24,817 bases of DNA from CBDAQR01 sp965199055 (GTDB taxonomy: Bacteria; Pseudomonadota; Gammaproteobacteria; Pseudomonadales; Halieaceae): contig CBDAQR010000001.1 of NCBI GenBank assembly GCA_965199055.1, positions 1 through 24,817 on the forward strand, in the 5' to 3' direction. This document shows, in pieces, positions 7,059 through 14,289 of the stretch; positions within the stretch are counted from its first letter, which is position 1, and each line of letters opens with the position of its first letter. Position numbers and translations under genes: made by a program. The notes beneath the pieces are model-generated. The model had not been told where the DNA came from. It made no database searches and saw only the letters and a program-made list of their open reading frames with translations.

Positions 7059-7325
7059 ATGAATGAGAACGTCACAAACGAACTAGTCCTCGAACATCTA
7101 AAACGGTTGCAGAGCGGACAATCTCAAATATTAGGACGGCTGGACGCTGTTGAAGCAGAAATGCGCAGCGTTAAATCCTACTTGGGTACAATCAAGCACG
7201 ACATGGCAACGCTGATAGATGCCAGCACGTCACAGGATGCAACCATTGCCACGCTGAGAAGCCGCCTTGACCGCATTGAGCGGCGTCTCGATCTGACGGA
7301 AACTCCCGCCGACCAAGCTCGATGA
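7059..7325 (+). CDS. small coiled-coil protein, paralogue 3
   Basis: The 88-residue protein begins MNENVTNELVLEHLKRLQSG and ends with RLDRIERRLDLTETPADQAR. Hydrophobic heptads span nearly the whole length, and no other domain is visible. It lies 166 bases after rep1 and its stop overlaps the methyltransferase start as ATGA, so the two are probably translationally coupled. It has the same length as paralogue 4 and the same terminal motif as paralogues 1 and 2. The ribosome binding site (GGTGG, about 9 bases before ATG) is modest. The second rendering (from 23077) has one extra C near the end, fusing it to the next gene; this looks like a sequencing error. Confidence 0.8.
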   Translation: MNENVTNELVLEHLKRLQSGQSQILGRLDAVEAEMRSVKSYLGTIKHDMATLIDASTSQDATIATLRSRLDRIERRLDLTETPADQAR

Positions 7326-8200
7326 ATCCGTTGCGGTATTACCTCCCGTTCACCGGTTATGCCTATCGGGGTGAGCTTAGCGGATGTCCGGTGTGCACGG
7401 AAAAGGACAGCCGACCAGTCGCGCAGCTGGATCGGAACTGGAAACGGCTTCCGACCGTCATGTGCAATCATTGCGGAGTGTTGTACACCAACCCGCTGCC
7501 AACTGAGTCCGAACTGGGCCGGTTCTACAAGGAAAGTTATCGCCGCTTGTATCACCGAACCCTTCGGCGTCCGCGCATAAAGCACATCGCCAAAGCGGCC
7601 AAAATCGCACAATCGCGGGTCAAACTGACATCCGGGATGTGCCAGCCCGGGGGCAGGGTTCTGGATTTTGGGTGCGGCACCGGCGCTTTCGTCGAGAAGA
7701 TGCTTGAGGCCGGTTACGACGCCCATGGTTTTGAGATCGGCGACAGCTATGGCGGCTACGCAAGGGAACAGGTTGGAAACCGCATACAGATATCGGACTG
7801 GCGGCAGATGCACTACAGCCAGGAATTTGACCTGATTACGGCCTTTCACGTTGTTGAGCATCTTCGTGATCCCCTCGGCGCGGTTAAAAAGATGAAATCT
7901 TGGCTGGCCCCTGGGGGGCAGATATTCCTAGCGGTGCCTAACCTTGCAGCCTTGCCCAACAAGGGTTTTGGCTGGTTTCATTTTGCCCATGTGCTTGGCT
8001 TCAATCACTGGAACCTGTTGCTTCTGGGGGCTAGGGCTGGACTTGACCCGGTGATGGTGAGCAATCCAACCGAAATCGCCTTTAAAGTAGTTAAACCGGG
8101 GGGGGGGGGGGGACCAAGCCGAACTAGCTCGCAAGGCACGGGAATTGGCTTTCATGCGCTTTGTCTCGGCGAACGCATATCGGACATACCTGCGCTATAA
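7322..8200 (+). CDS. class I SAM-dependent methyltransferase with zinc ribbon and poly-G tract
   Basis: The N-terminus has two Cys pairs (C22/C25 and C48/C51) forming a likely zinc ribbon. It is followed by a Rossmann methyltransferase of the Methyltransf_23 type: SAM-binding motif I VLDFGCGTGAF at 113-123, acidic E138 after strand 2, and FHVVEHLRDP at 175-184. Relatives methylate small molecules or glycans; no DNA-methylase NPPY motif is seen. A run of 15 G (8098-8112) near the end shifts the frame, giving a stop at 8200 (292 residues). With 14 G, as in the second rendering, the frame continues with KPGGGGDQAELARKAREL to a stop at position 8258 here. The longer form looks native (charged helical tail RKARELAFMRFVSANAYRTY). 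The tract could be phase-variable or simply mis-sequenced. Confidence 0.8.
   Translation: MNPLRYYLPFTGYAYRGELSGCPVCTEKDSRPVAQLDRNWKRLPTVMCNHCGVLYTNPLPTESELGRFYKESYRRLYHRTLRRPRIKHIAKAAKIAQSRVKLTSGMCQPGGRVLDFGCGTGAFVEKMLEAGYDAHGFEIGDSYGGYAREQVGNRIQISDWRQMHYSQEFDLITAFHVVEHLRDPLGAVKKMKSWLAPGGQIFLAVPNLAALPNKGFGWFHFAHVLGFNHWNLLLLGARAGLDPVMVSNPTEIAFKVVKPGGGGGPSRTSSQGTGIGFHALCLGERISDIPAL
8098..8112. repeat. poly-G mononucleotide tract in methyltransferase gene
   Basis: A run of 15 G; the equivalent run at 24116-24129 has 14 G. Length changes switch the C-terminal reading frame. Confidence 0.8.
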
Positions 8201-8364
8201 CTGGGGTAAGCTTTCACGAAGATTGTTTTCGGATCAAAACACTGCCTCTGAGCGGTGATCGACCCCGTTACGCAGAAGCCGCGCCAAGAAGTTCGAGAGC
8301 ATCCACCGCTTTGGCGTGGGCTGATTAGGCCCATTCTCAAGAGCCACAGGGGCGACGGTTCCAA

Positions 8365-8528
8365 TCCGAGCGTGACGAATGGCGGAACTGGTCGGCCGGA
8401 CCTTCAATGCCGGTGGAAAAACCTATCCCAGGCGTGATGCCGATATTGCCCGCAAGGCATTCGCCCGGCTCGAGTCCGGGCAAGCCGGATTCCCGGTTTC
8501 TGACACCGAGTTGCCCCGCAACTCGTAA
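8365..8528 (+). pseudogene. 3' remnant of a Rep_3 initiator gene
   Basis: With one base restored at about 8382 the frame reads ERDEWAELVGRTFNAGGKTY and ends TELPRNS, nearly the same as the C-terminus of rep3. The missing G in GAATGGCGG (rep3 has GAATGGGCGG) breaks the frame. Only the last ~55 codons remain; homology starts abruptly at TCCGAGCG. The end of the gene contains the hairpin GAGTTGCCCCGCAACTC. Confidence 0.75.
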
Positions 8529-8771
8529 GTGCGCCCCCTTGTAGGTATCCGGCCCGTCGATCTCTCGTCCGGATGAGCGCCGGCGATCGGCGTCGGGGAG
8601 TGTCGGTCCGGCACTGCGAGAAAGCGACGGCAGTGGCTGACCCGCCGGGAAACACTTCACGCCGATCGAAGCCGGCGCGAAACAGATTTCAGCGCGATCG
8701 AGAAAGCGGCGGTCCCGATGCGTCCAGGCAACATTAGATTTTACAAAAATTTAACGTAACAGCGTGCCTTT

Positions 8772-8800
8772 CCGATCTGGCGGCAAAAGCCGCTGATCGG
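8772..8800. repeat. GC hairpin repeat H3
   Basis: CCGATCTGGCGGC, AAAA, GCCGCTGATCGG. About 20 bases downstream of an AT-rich imperfect palindrome, the same pairing as H4, H5 and H6. The window ends exactly at the last base of the second rendering of this hairpin. Confidence 0.7.
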
Positions 8801-8910
8801 AACCGGATGGAAACGGCCAGTTCGCACGGCTGATCGAGCGGCCTGGCTCCGGCTCAAAGACCCCATGCAGCGCTCGGCCATGGCCCACAGAGCCGATTTC
8901 AGAGCGGCGG

Positions 8911-9165
8911 GCTCTCCCCGGTACCCTGACCCCAAAAAAATCGCCGAACGCGCTCCACGGCGCTCAGAGGCAGCAAAACACGGCAGGAAATCGCCTCAGG
9001 AGCGCAGCAAGCTCTCCCCGGTACCCTGACCCCAAAAAATCGCCGAACGCGCTCCACGGCGCTCAGAGGCAGCAAAACACGGCAGGAAATCGCCTCAGGA
9101 GCGCAGCAAGCTCTCCGGGGTACCTGACCACCAAAAAATCGCTCATCGCGCTCCACGGGCCTCAG
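8911..9165. repeat. tandem ~100-bp repeat, about 2.5 units
   Basis: Units begin at 8911, 9011 and 9110 and differ mainly in an A-run (7 versus 6) and at the ends. Related units occur at 11460-11600 and, inverted, at 12978-13145. Confidence 0.75.
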
Positions 9166-9326
9166 GGGGGCGAAAGAGGGCTATTCCAGCGCCAGTGAAG
9201 GCCAGCCGGTTCCCAAGGCCGACTGCGGACTTGATTTTGTCCAACCGGTCAAAGTCGCTGGCTTGGGAATATTTTCCTATCCGTCTCGAGAGGGGAGGGC
9301 AGGGGGTGGCTCCGGTATCGGTAGGG

Positions 9327-9601
9327 GGGCAACGAACCTGCCGGTTGCGACCTGTCTGCCAGTGGGGCGAGTCCGGTGAAGCGCAGTATCACGAAAATCA
9401 GTGGCTCCGATCTCTCGGCCTGCTTCGGAGTTGATGCTTGGGCAGTGCGTTTCGTCCCTGGCCTCCTCCAGAGCCGTCTGGGGGTAGGCGCGTCAGCGCC
9501 GTAGGGGGCAAAGTCCCCCTGACGGAGGGAGCCGCTAGGCGACCGACCTAGGGTATGAGTCCGCCAATCAGGCGGACACCGCTTAGCTTGAGCAAAGCGA
9601 G
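9327..9601. repeat. rep2-upstream copy of a ~275-bp direct repeat, including element P2
   Basis: Closely similar to 11985-12267 upstream of the rep1 iterons. Its second half, 9471-9601, is the inverted copy of the three-hairpin element; the stems GTCCGCC/GGCGGAC and GGCGC/GCGCC are kept with changed loops. It ends 101 bases before the first rep2 iteron. No gene is seen. Confidence 0.7.
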
Positions 9602-9631
9602 AGCCAGTTGATCTTCAAATCTGTCGGTTCG

Positions 9632-9687
9632 CAGTGTCGGGTGTCGAGTGTCGCGTGTCGCTTCGCTCCACTCGACACCCGACACTG
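9632..9687. repeat. 19-bp perfect inverted repeat beside rep2 iterons
   Basis: CAGTGTCGGGTGTCGAGTG (9632-9650) and its complement (9669-9687) enclose an 18-base GC-rich loop. The same structure, inverted, lies at 15579-15634 beside the rep3 iterons, but I do not see it near the rep1 or RepL-like origins. Confidence 0.75.
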
Positions 9688-9702
9688 ACACTGTACCCCT
9701 TG

Positions 9703-9820
9703 GCGACAACATCCCGGAGGGCTGGCGACAACATCCCGGAGGGCTGGCGACAACATCCCGGAGGGGTAGCGACAACATCCCGGAGGGGTAGCGACAACAT
9801 CCCGGAGGGGTCCGACAACA
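9703..9820 (+). repeat. rep2 iteron array, five 22-bp units
   Basis: Direct repeats start at 9703, 9725, 9747, 9769 and 9791, exactly 22 bp apart: GCGACAACATCCCGGAGGG plus a variable GTA/CTG. A partial sixth (CGACAACA) follows. Two-turn spacing just upstream of a Rep_3 gene marks a replication origin. The core TCCCGGAGGG is shared with the rep3 iterons. Confidence 0.9.
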
Positions 9821-9844
9821 AATATTGCGATACTTTTTGTTGTC
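9814..9844. promoter_or_regulatory. inverted half-iteron operator upstream of rep2
   Basis: GACAACAAA (9814-9822) and TTTGTTGTC (9836-9844) form a 9-bp inverted repeat using the left half of the iteron. In Rep_3 plasmids Rep dimers repress their own gene through such inverted half-iterons; that role is inferred here. Confidence 0.65.
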
Positions 9845-9859
9845 TAATATTGTTGTTTT

Positions 9860-10801
9860 ATGAAAAATCTCAGCATACCTAGTTCCGCCATCGCGCTTCG
9901 ATCTGACCAGCCACTATCACCAGCAATGGTTTCGGTGGTTTGGGAGATAGCGGCCAAACTTGATGAAGATCGGGTTCCCTCTACGGTTTCAAATTCAGTT
10001 TGGGTTGAAATGCCGGCCAAAAGGCTTCGCGGGCCGGGCGGTCGAACAGATAACGTTTGGCTTCGAGAATGCCTTGAGCGGCTGACGAAAGTCACCGTGT
10101 CCGGTGAATACCGGGGCCGCCCGTGGGGCGCTGTCGTTCTGGCAGAGTGGGAGATCGCCGAAGGTGGCAGTCTTGCGCGGTTGCTCATTCCACCTTCAGG
10201 CGTCCAGACGTTTAGATCTCCGGAGACATTCGCCAAGATCGAAGCCCATGCCGCTCACCGCCTCACCGGACACGGGCGGCGGCTTTATGCAATGCTCGCA
10301 GACAAGAAACGCCTAGGGCGCCCGAACTGGACATTCCAGCTTGCTGAATTGCGAACCCTAATGGGACTCGATGACCGGAAATCATATAACCGCTTCAACA
10401 CATTCAGACAGCGTGTTCTTGACCCCGCAGTTTCGGCAATCAACGACTTCGGCACAGTCTCGGTGAAAATGACCCCACAGAAGTTGGGGCGATCCGTCCA
10501 CGCCGTGCGCTTTGATTGGCAATGGAAGGACCCACGCGACGCCACCGAAACCGTTGCCCAGAACGAGCGCCACAGCGCCGCCCGGCGCAAGGGCCAATCT
10601 TCCACGGATGCCCCGCCCATGATCGAGGATCAGGACCAGGCCGAACCTGCGTTGACGTGGTGGGGCAAGCTGACCAGTTCCGAGCGTGACGAATGGGGTG
10701 ACCGGGTTGGCCGCACCTTCAAGGCCGGCGGGAAAACCTATCCGCGGCGTGATGCCGACATTGCCCGTGCCGCCTTCAAGGAGACCGCAAATGCCGAATG
10801 A
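9860..10801 (+). CDS. Rep_3-family replication initiator rep2 (intact)
   Basis: The protein has 313 residues. WH1 spans about 15-115 (PLSPAMVSVVWEIAAKLDED, RTDNVWLRECLERLTKVTV, AVVLAEWEI). WH2 spans about 155-220 and carries the Rep_3 pattern (LAELRTLMGL, RVLDPAVSAIND, GRSVHAVRFDWQWKDP). A polar linker (226-262) leads to a conserved tail with LTWWGKLTSSERDEW. It would bind the five iterons 40-150 bases upstream, melt the origin and load the helicase. The start follows the half-iteron operator; no Shine-Dalgarno sequence is visible. The 3' end overlaps the coiled-coil gene at 10791 by 11 bases. It is about 90% like rep3 except residues 160-196. This is the only uninterrupted Rep_3 gene on the plasmid. 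Confidence 0.93.
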   Translation: MKNLSIPSSAIALRSDQPLSPAMVSVVWEIAAKLDEDRVPSTVSNSVWVEMPAKRLRGPGGRTDNVWLRECLERLTKVTVSGEYRGRPWGAVVLAEWEIAEGGSLARLLIPPSGVQTFRSPETFAKIEAHAAHRLTGHGRRLYAMLADKKRLGRPNWTFQLAELRTLMGLDDRKSYNRFNTFRQRVLDPAVSAINDFGTVSVKMTPQKLGRSVHAVRFDWQWKDPRDATETVAQNERHSAARRKGQSSTDAPPMIEDQDQAEPALTWWGKLTSSERDEWGDRVGRTFKAGGKTYPRRDADIARAAFKETANAE

Positions 10802-11057
10802 AACTGAAAATCACACATTGCGCCTATTGCAGGAAATGCGCTCTGAAATCCGTAAGGGTTTAGAGGATGTGAATACCCGCTTGAGCAAAGCCGAAAGTGA
10901 GCGCTCGGCAATACAGGAACAACTGAGCTCGATCCAAAACGTTGTGGCGGGGATAGCTTATTTCCAAGCGGATGCCCGAACCCAACTCGAAGCGTTGGAA
11001 ATGCGCATGGATCGTGTTGAACACGAACTTGGCCTATCCGGCAGACCCGCCGAATAA
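10791..11057 (+). CDS. small coiled-coil protein, paralogue 4, overlapping rep2
   Basis: The 88-residue protein begins MPNETENHTLRLLQEMRSEI and ends with MRMDRVEHELGLSGRPAE. Its heptads run through the whole chain and the closing motif is a variant of RIE-x-RLDL. The start codon lies inside the last codons of rep2, with AAGGAG about 8 bases upstream, so it should be co-translated with the initiator. The length equals paralogue 3. Such tight linkage to a replication gene, seen also at 2462-2469, suggests the protein acts with Rep, for example in copy control, handcuffing or partition. This is inference; no known domain is visible. Confidence 0.85.
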   Translation: MPNETENHTLRLLQEMRSEIRKGLEDVNTRLSKAESERSAIQEQLSSIQNVVAGIAYFQADARTQLEALEMRMDRVEHELGLSGRPAE

Positions 11058-11079
11058 CGTTGACCAGACCGAGGTCGCT

Positions 11080-11103
11080 AAGGCCGTGATCTCCGGCCTT
11101 TTT
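11080..11103 (+). terminator. intrinsic terminator of the rep2 operon
   Basis: AAGGCCG (11080-11086) pairs with CGGCCTT (11094-11100), loop TGATCTC, followed by a run of five T. It lies 22 bases after the coiled-coil stop. Confidence 0.8.
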
Positions 11104-11107
11104 CCTT

Positions 11108-11640
11108 GAGTTGCCCCGCAACTCGTAAGTGCGCCCTTGCAAAGGTATCGGCCCATCGAGATCCCACAGATTTCATCGCCATAGGGCGCTTGGAACGTTC
11201 CGGCGGCACGTTGATGACTGTCCGAAAAAGCCTCCGATTTCAGCGCTGTCGCTTGGCGGGGCTCGATGCCGCAACAGGCAACAATAAATTTGCAAAAATT
11301 TAATGTAACAGCGTGCCTTTCCGATCTGGCGGCAAAAGCCGCTGATCGGGGGCGGATGGAAACGACCAGTTCGCTCCGCTGATCGAGCGGCCTGGCTCCG
11401 GCTCAAAGACCCCATGCAGCCCTCGGCCATGGCCCACAGAGCCGATTTCAGAGCGGCGGGCTCTCCCCGGTACCCTGACCCCAATAAAAATCGCCGAACG
11501 CGCTCCACGGCGCTCAGAGGCAGCAAAACACGGCAGGAAATCGCCTCAGGACGCGCAGCAAGCTCTCCGGGGTACCTGACCACCAGAAAAACGCTCATCG
11601 CTCTCCACGGGCTTCCCCGCGACGAAAGAGAGCCATTCCA
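11108..11640. repeat. post-rep repeat module B, non-coding
   Basis: Starts with the hairpin GAGTTGCCCCGCAACTC, which elsewhere forms the end of rep3 and its remnant, then follows modules A and C with an internal shortening. It includes an AT-rich palindrome (11281-11306), hairpin H4 and one and a half ~100-bp units. No gene is seen. Confidence 0.65.
11321..11349. repeat. GC hairpin repeat H4
   Basis: CCGATCTGGCGGC, AAAA, GCCGCTGATCGG, preceded by GCGTGCCTTT as at H3 and, on the other strand, H6. Confidence 0.7.
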
Positions 11641-11702
11641 GCGCCAGCCAAGGGCCAGCCAGCAACAGCGTCGAGGGACTGCCAGCGCCGTGCTCACAGG
11701 CC

Positions 11703-11771
11703 ATGAAAAATTTGCAAAAATTTTTCATATAAACTTGCCTTTCCGATCTGGCGGCAAAAGCCGCTGATCGG
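11703..11771. repeat. AT palindrome plus GC hairpin H5
   Basis: ATGAAAAATT (11703-11712) and AATTTTTCAT (11719-11728) form an AT-rich palindrome around TGCAAA. It is followed by GC hairpin H5 at 11743-11771. This is the same two-part arrangement as at 8731-8800, 11281-11349 and 13257-13327. Confidence 0.65.
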
Positions 11772-11984
11772 GGACGGATGGAAACGGCCAGTTCGCTCCG
11801 CTGATCGAGCCGACGGCTTGCCTTCGGTCTTGAGTTGGCTACGGTCGTAACTCCCTGTCCATCATCGCGCGGCGATAGACAGGGGAAGCGGTTTCGACTT
11901 GGGGAGCCGCTGGCAGGGAGAGGGGTTCGCCAGGTTCTTCCTCTCCCGGCCTTCCCGGTCTCGCATTGTCCGATCGATCAGTCG
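11772..11984. other. non-coding stretch
   Basis: GC-rich with a few weak inverted motifs. An open frame from a TTG at 11835 has no ribosome binding site and runs through repeats; I do not support it as a gene. Confidence 0.45.
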
Positions 11985-12267
11985 GGGGGCAACGAACCTG
12001 CCGGTTGCGACCTGTCTGCCAGTGGGGCGAGTCCGGTGAAGCGCAGTATCACGAAAATCAGTGGCTCCGATCTCTCGACCTGGGCTTCGGAGTTGATGCT
12101 TGGGCAGTGCATTTCGTCCCTGACCTCTTCCTGAGCCGTGTGGGGGTAGGCGCGTGAGCGCCGTAGGGGGCGAAGTCCCCCTGACGGAGGGAGCCGGTAG
12201 GCGACCGACCTAGGGCATGAGTCCGCCGACCAGGCGGACACCGCCTAGGCCGGAGCGAAGCGAAGGC
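11985..12267. repeat. rep1-upstream copy of ~275-bp repeat, including element P3
   Basis: Direct repeat of 9327-9601. Its part 12133-12267 is an inverted three-hairpin element with stem GTCCGCC/GGCGGAC and loop GACCA. It ends 132 bases before the rep1 iterons. Confidence 0.7.
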
Positions 12268-12356
12268 CATCAGAGGCTATTTCAGGCAAAAATGCCCCTG
12301 ATTTTCACTCAAAAAAGCGCATCGCGCCTTTCTTGTTCATAAGTTCTATAGTTCAT

Positions 12357-12437
12357 GGCCCAATTTTTCCCGGTTTTCTGGGGGTTACAGCGTTTATAAG
12401 TGACAAATTGGGCCGGTACGGTGACAAATTGGGCCGG
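12357..12437. repeat. rep1 iterons, two direct units and one inverted half
   Basis: GTGACAAATTGGGCCGG occurs at 12400-12416 and 12421-12437, spaced 21 bp. An inverted half, GGCCCAATTT, lies at 12357-12366. They are 46 bases upstream of the original rep1 start and unlike the rep2 and rep3 iterons, so rep1 defines a separate origin specificity. Confidence 0.7.
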
Positions 12438-12482
12438 AAACACGCTTTCAAATGTGACGTTATAGCCCTAAGTTAAGTCACC

Positions 12483-12566
12483 ATGATAACAACTACCCGA
12501 ATTGCTGATGATCGCGCCCATGACAAAGCTAATTCTGTGTTGCCCGCCGAGGTGGCCCGCGGGATC
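12483..12566 (+). pseudogene. 5' fragment of rep1 (first 28 codons)
   Basis: The fragment reads MITTTRIADDRAHDKANSVL and continues PAEVARGI up to the miniature element. The final GGG ATC T joins the sequence after the other element copy (T AT ATG CAG at 5951) in the same frame, giving RGI-YMQHSP. The reconstituted initiator has 341 residues. As it stands, the frame runs into the element (WVIQLKGTAYC...) and stops at 12689. Confidence 0.85.
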
Positions 12567-12567
12567 T

Positions 12568-12977
12568 GGGTCATTCAGCTGAAAGGGACAGCCTACTGTC
12601 ATAAGGATTTCAAAAGTTCCGTTCGGAATGGGTTTTGGAGCCGCAGGCGTCACCGCGAGCCATGTCGCTCAATGCTTTGGGTTTGCTGAATTCCTAACAT
12701 TTGCAAGCCGGAGACGGTGACGAAGAATCAAAGGCTTGAATGTCGCAAAACATGCAAGCGAAATGATGCCTTTTTGCGACAAGATTTGCAGCGTTTGGCA
12801 CGCAACGCAGGACGGCGCGGTTACTCGCTTAACAGGGCCATGCTCAAGACCTCAAATTGCAGAGCATGGTCTGCAAAATAAAGGGTTGGATGCTTCTTTC
12901 AGCCTTTTAAGGGCAAACATCGCTACTCTCCGAAAACTGCTTATGACAGTAGGCTGTCCCTTTCAGCTGAATGACCC
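12568..12977 (+). mobile_element. 410-bp Tn3-family-type miniature element (TIME), copy 2
   Basis: Same length, orientation and 38-bp ends (12568-12605 and 12940-12977) as the copy at 5537-5946. The left flank is GATCT (12563-12567) and the right flank GTGTT. The GATCT matches the right flank of copy 1, as expected if both copies border one target molecule. The right flank lies inside a ~100-bp repeat unit. Confidence 0.9.
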
Positions 12978-13528
12978 GTGTTTTGCTGCCTCTGAGCGCC
13001 GTGGAGCGCGTTCGGCGATTTTTTGGGGTCAGGGTACCGGGGGAGAGCTTGCTGCGCTCCTGAGGCGATTTCCTGCCGTGTTTTGCTGCCTCTGAGCGCC
13101 GTGGAGCGCGTTGAGCGTTTTTCTGGTGGTCAGGTACCCCGGAGAGCTTGCCGCTCTGAAATCGGCTCTGTGGGCCATGGCCGAGCGCTGCATGGGGTCT
13201 TTGAGCCGGAGCCAGGCCGCTCGATCAGCGGAGCGAACTGGCCGTTTCCATCCGCCCCGATCAGCGGCAAAAAGCCGCCAGATCGGAAAGGCACGCTGTT
13301 ACATTAGATTTTTGCAAAATCTAATGTTGCCTGGACGCATCGGGAACCACCGTTTTCTCGATGGCGCAGAAATCTATTTCGCGCCGGCTTCGATCGGCGT
13401 GAAGTGTTCCCGGCTGGCCAGCCACTGCCGCCGCTTTCTCGCAGTCGGACCGACACTCCCCGACGTCGGCCGCCGACGTTCATCCCGGATGGGATCTCGA
13501 TGGGGCTGATACCTTTGCAAGGGCGCAC
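12978..13528. repeat. post-rep repeat module C, inverted, non-coding
   Basis: Read on the minus strand from the rep3 stop, it parallels module A (8529-9165). It has hairpin H6 at 13257-13286, a perfect AT-rich palindrome ACATTAGATTTT / AAAATCTAATGT at 13301-13327, and about one and a half ~100-bp units cut by the miniature element at 12977. No gene is seen. Confidence 0.7.
13257..13327. repeat. GC hairpin H6 plus perfect AT palindrome
   Basis: CCGATCAGCGGC, AAAAA loop, GCCGCCAGATCGG at 13257-13286; a perfect 12-bp inverted repeat with a 3-base centre at 13301-13327. Same order as H3, H4 and H5 when read on the minus strand. Confidence 0.7.
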
Positions 13529-14289
13529 TTACGAGTTGCGGGGCAACTCGGTTTCAGGAGCCGGGAATCCGGCTTGCCCGGACTCGGTCCGGGCGAATGC
13601 CTTCCGTGCAATATCGGCATCACGCCGCGGGTAGGTTTTTCCACCGGCCTTGAAGGTCCGTCCGACCAGTTCCGCCCATTCGTCACGCTCGGAACTGGTC
13701 AGCCTGCCCCACCACGTCAACGCGGGTTCGGCCTGGTCCTGATCCTCGATCATGGGCGGGGCATCCGTGGAAGACTGGTCCTTGCGCCGGGCGGCGCTGT
13801 GGCGCTCGTTCTGGGCAACGGTTTCGGTGGCGTCGCGGGGGTCCTTCCACTGCCAATCAAAGCGCACGGCGTGGACAGACCGCCCCAGCTTTTGCGGGGT
13901 CATTTTCACCGACACTGTGCCGAAATCGTTGATGGAGGCCAGAGCAGGCAATAGGACGTAGCGTCTGAACGCCCCCCAAATTTTATAGGTTTTTCGGTCG
14001 CCCACACCCAAGAGAGCTTTCAGTTCATCCAGCGTAAAGGTCCAGTTGGGTCGTCCGAGACGTTTCTTGTCGGCAAGTATGGCGTAGAGCCGCCGCCCGT
14101 GACCAGTAAGGCGATGCACGGCATGGGCCTCGATCTTGGCGAAGGTCTCCGGGGCTCTGAATGTTTGGACTCCTGAAGGCGGAATGAGCAGACGCGCAAG
14201 ACTGCCGCCCTCAAAAATTTCCCATTCCGCTAGAACGACCGCGCCCCATGGCCTGCCTCTATATTCCCCGGAAACCGTGACTTTTGTTA

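Larger units (their letters stand above)
8529..9256. repeat. post-rep repeat module A, non-coding
   Basis: This stretch, with the rep remnant before it, is a diverged inverted duplicate of 12978-13528 and resembles 11108-11640. It contains an AT-rich imperfect palindrome (8731-8760), hairpin H3, and about two and a half tandem ~100-bp units starting at 8911, 9011 and 9110 (GCTCTCCCCGGTACCCTGAC...). No convincing gene is seen on either strand. Confidence 0.7.

Noticed and set aside
6515..7075. 186-residue minus-strand open frame
   Set aside because: Antisense to rep1; broken in the second rendering and without family features.
7178..7861. 227-residue minus-strand open frame
   Set aside because: It lies over the coiled-coil and methyltransferase genes, which have recognisable motifs.
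9703..9820. Possible CRISPR-like short regularly spaced repeats
   Set aside because: The 22-bp units are contiguous, without unique spacers, and lie beside a Rep_3 gene; they are iterons. The same holds for 15479-15560.
11835..12134. 99-residue open frame from a TTG
   Set aside because: No ribosome binding site, and it runs through a dispersed repeat whose other copy does not keep the frame.
13301..13327. AT-rich palindrome as a XerC/XerD dif site
   Set aside because: Size is right (27 bp), but the usual XerD arm (TTATGTTAA-like) is absent; kept only as an unexplained palindrome.
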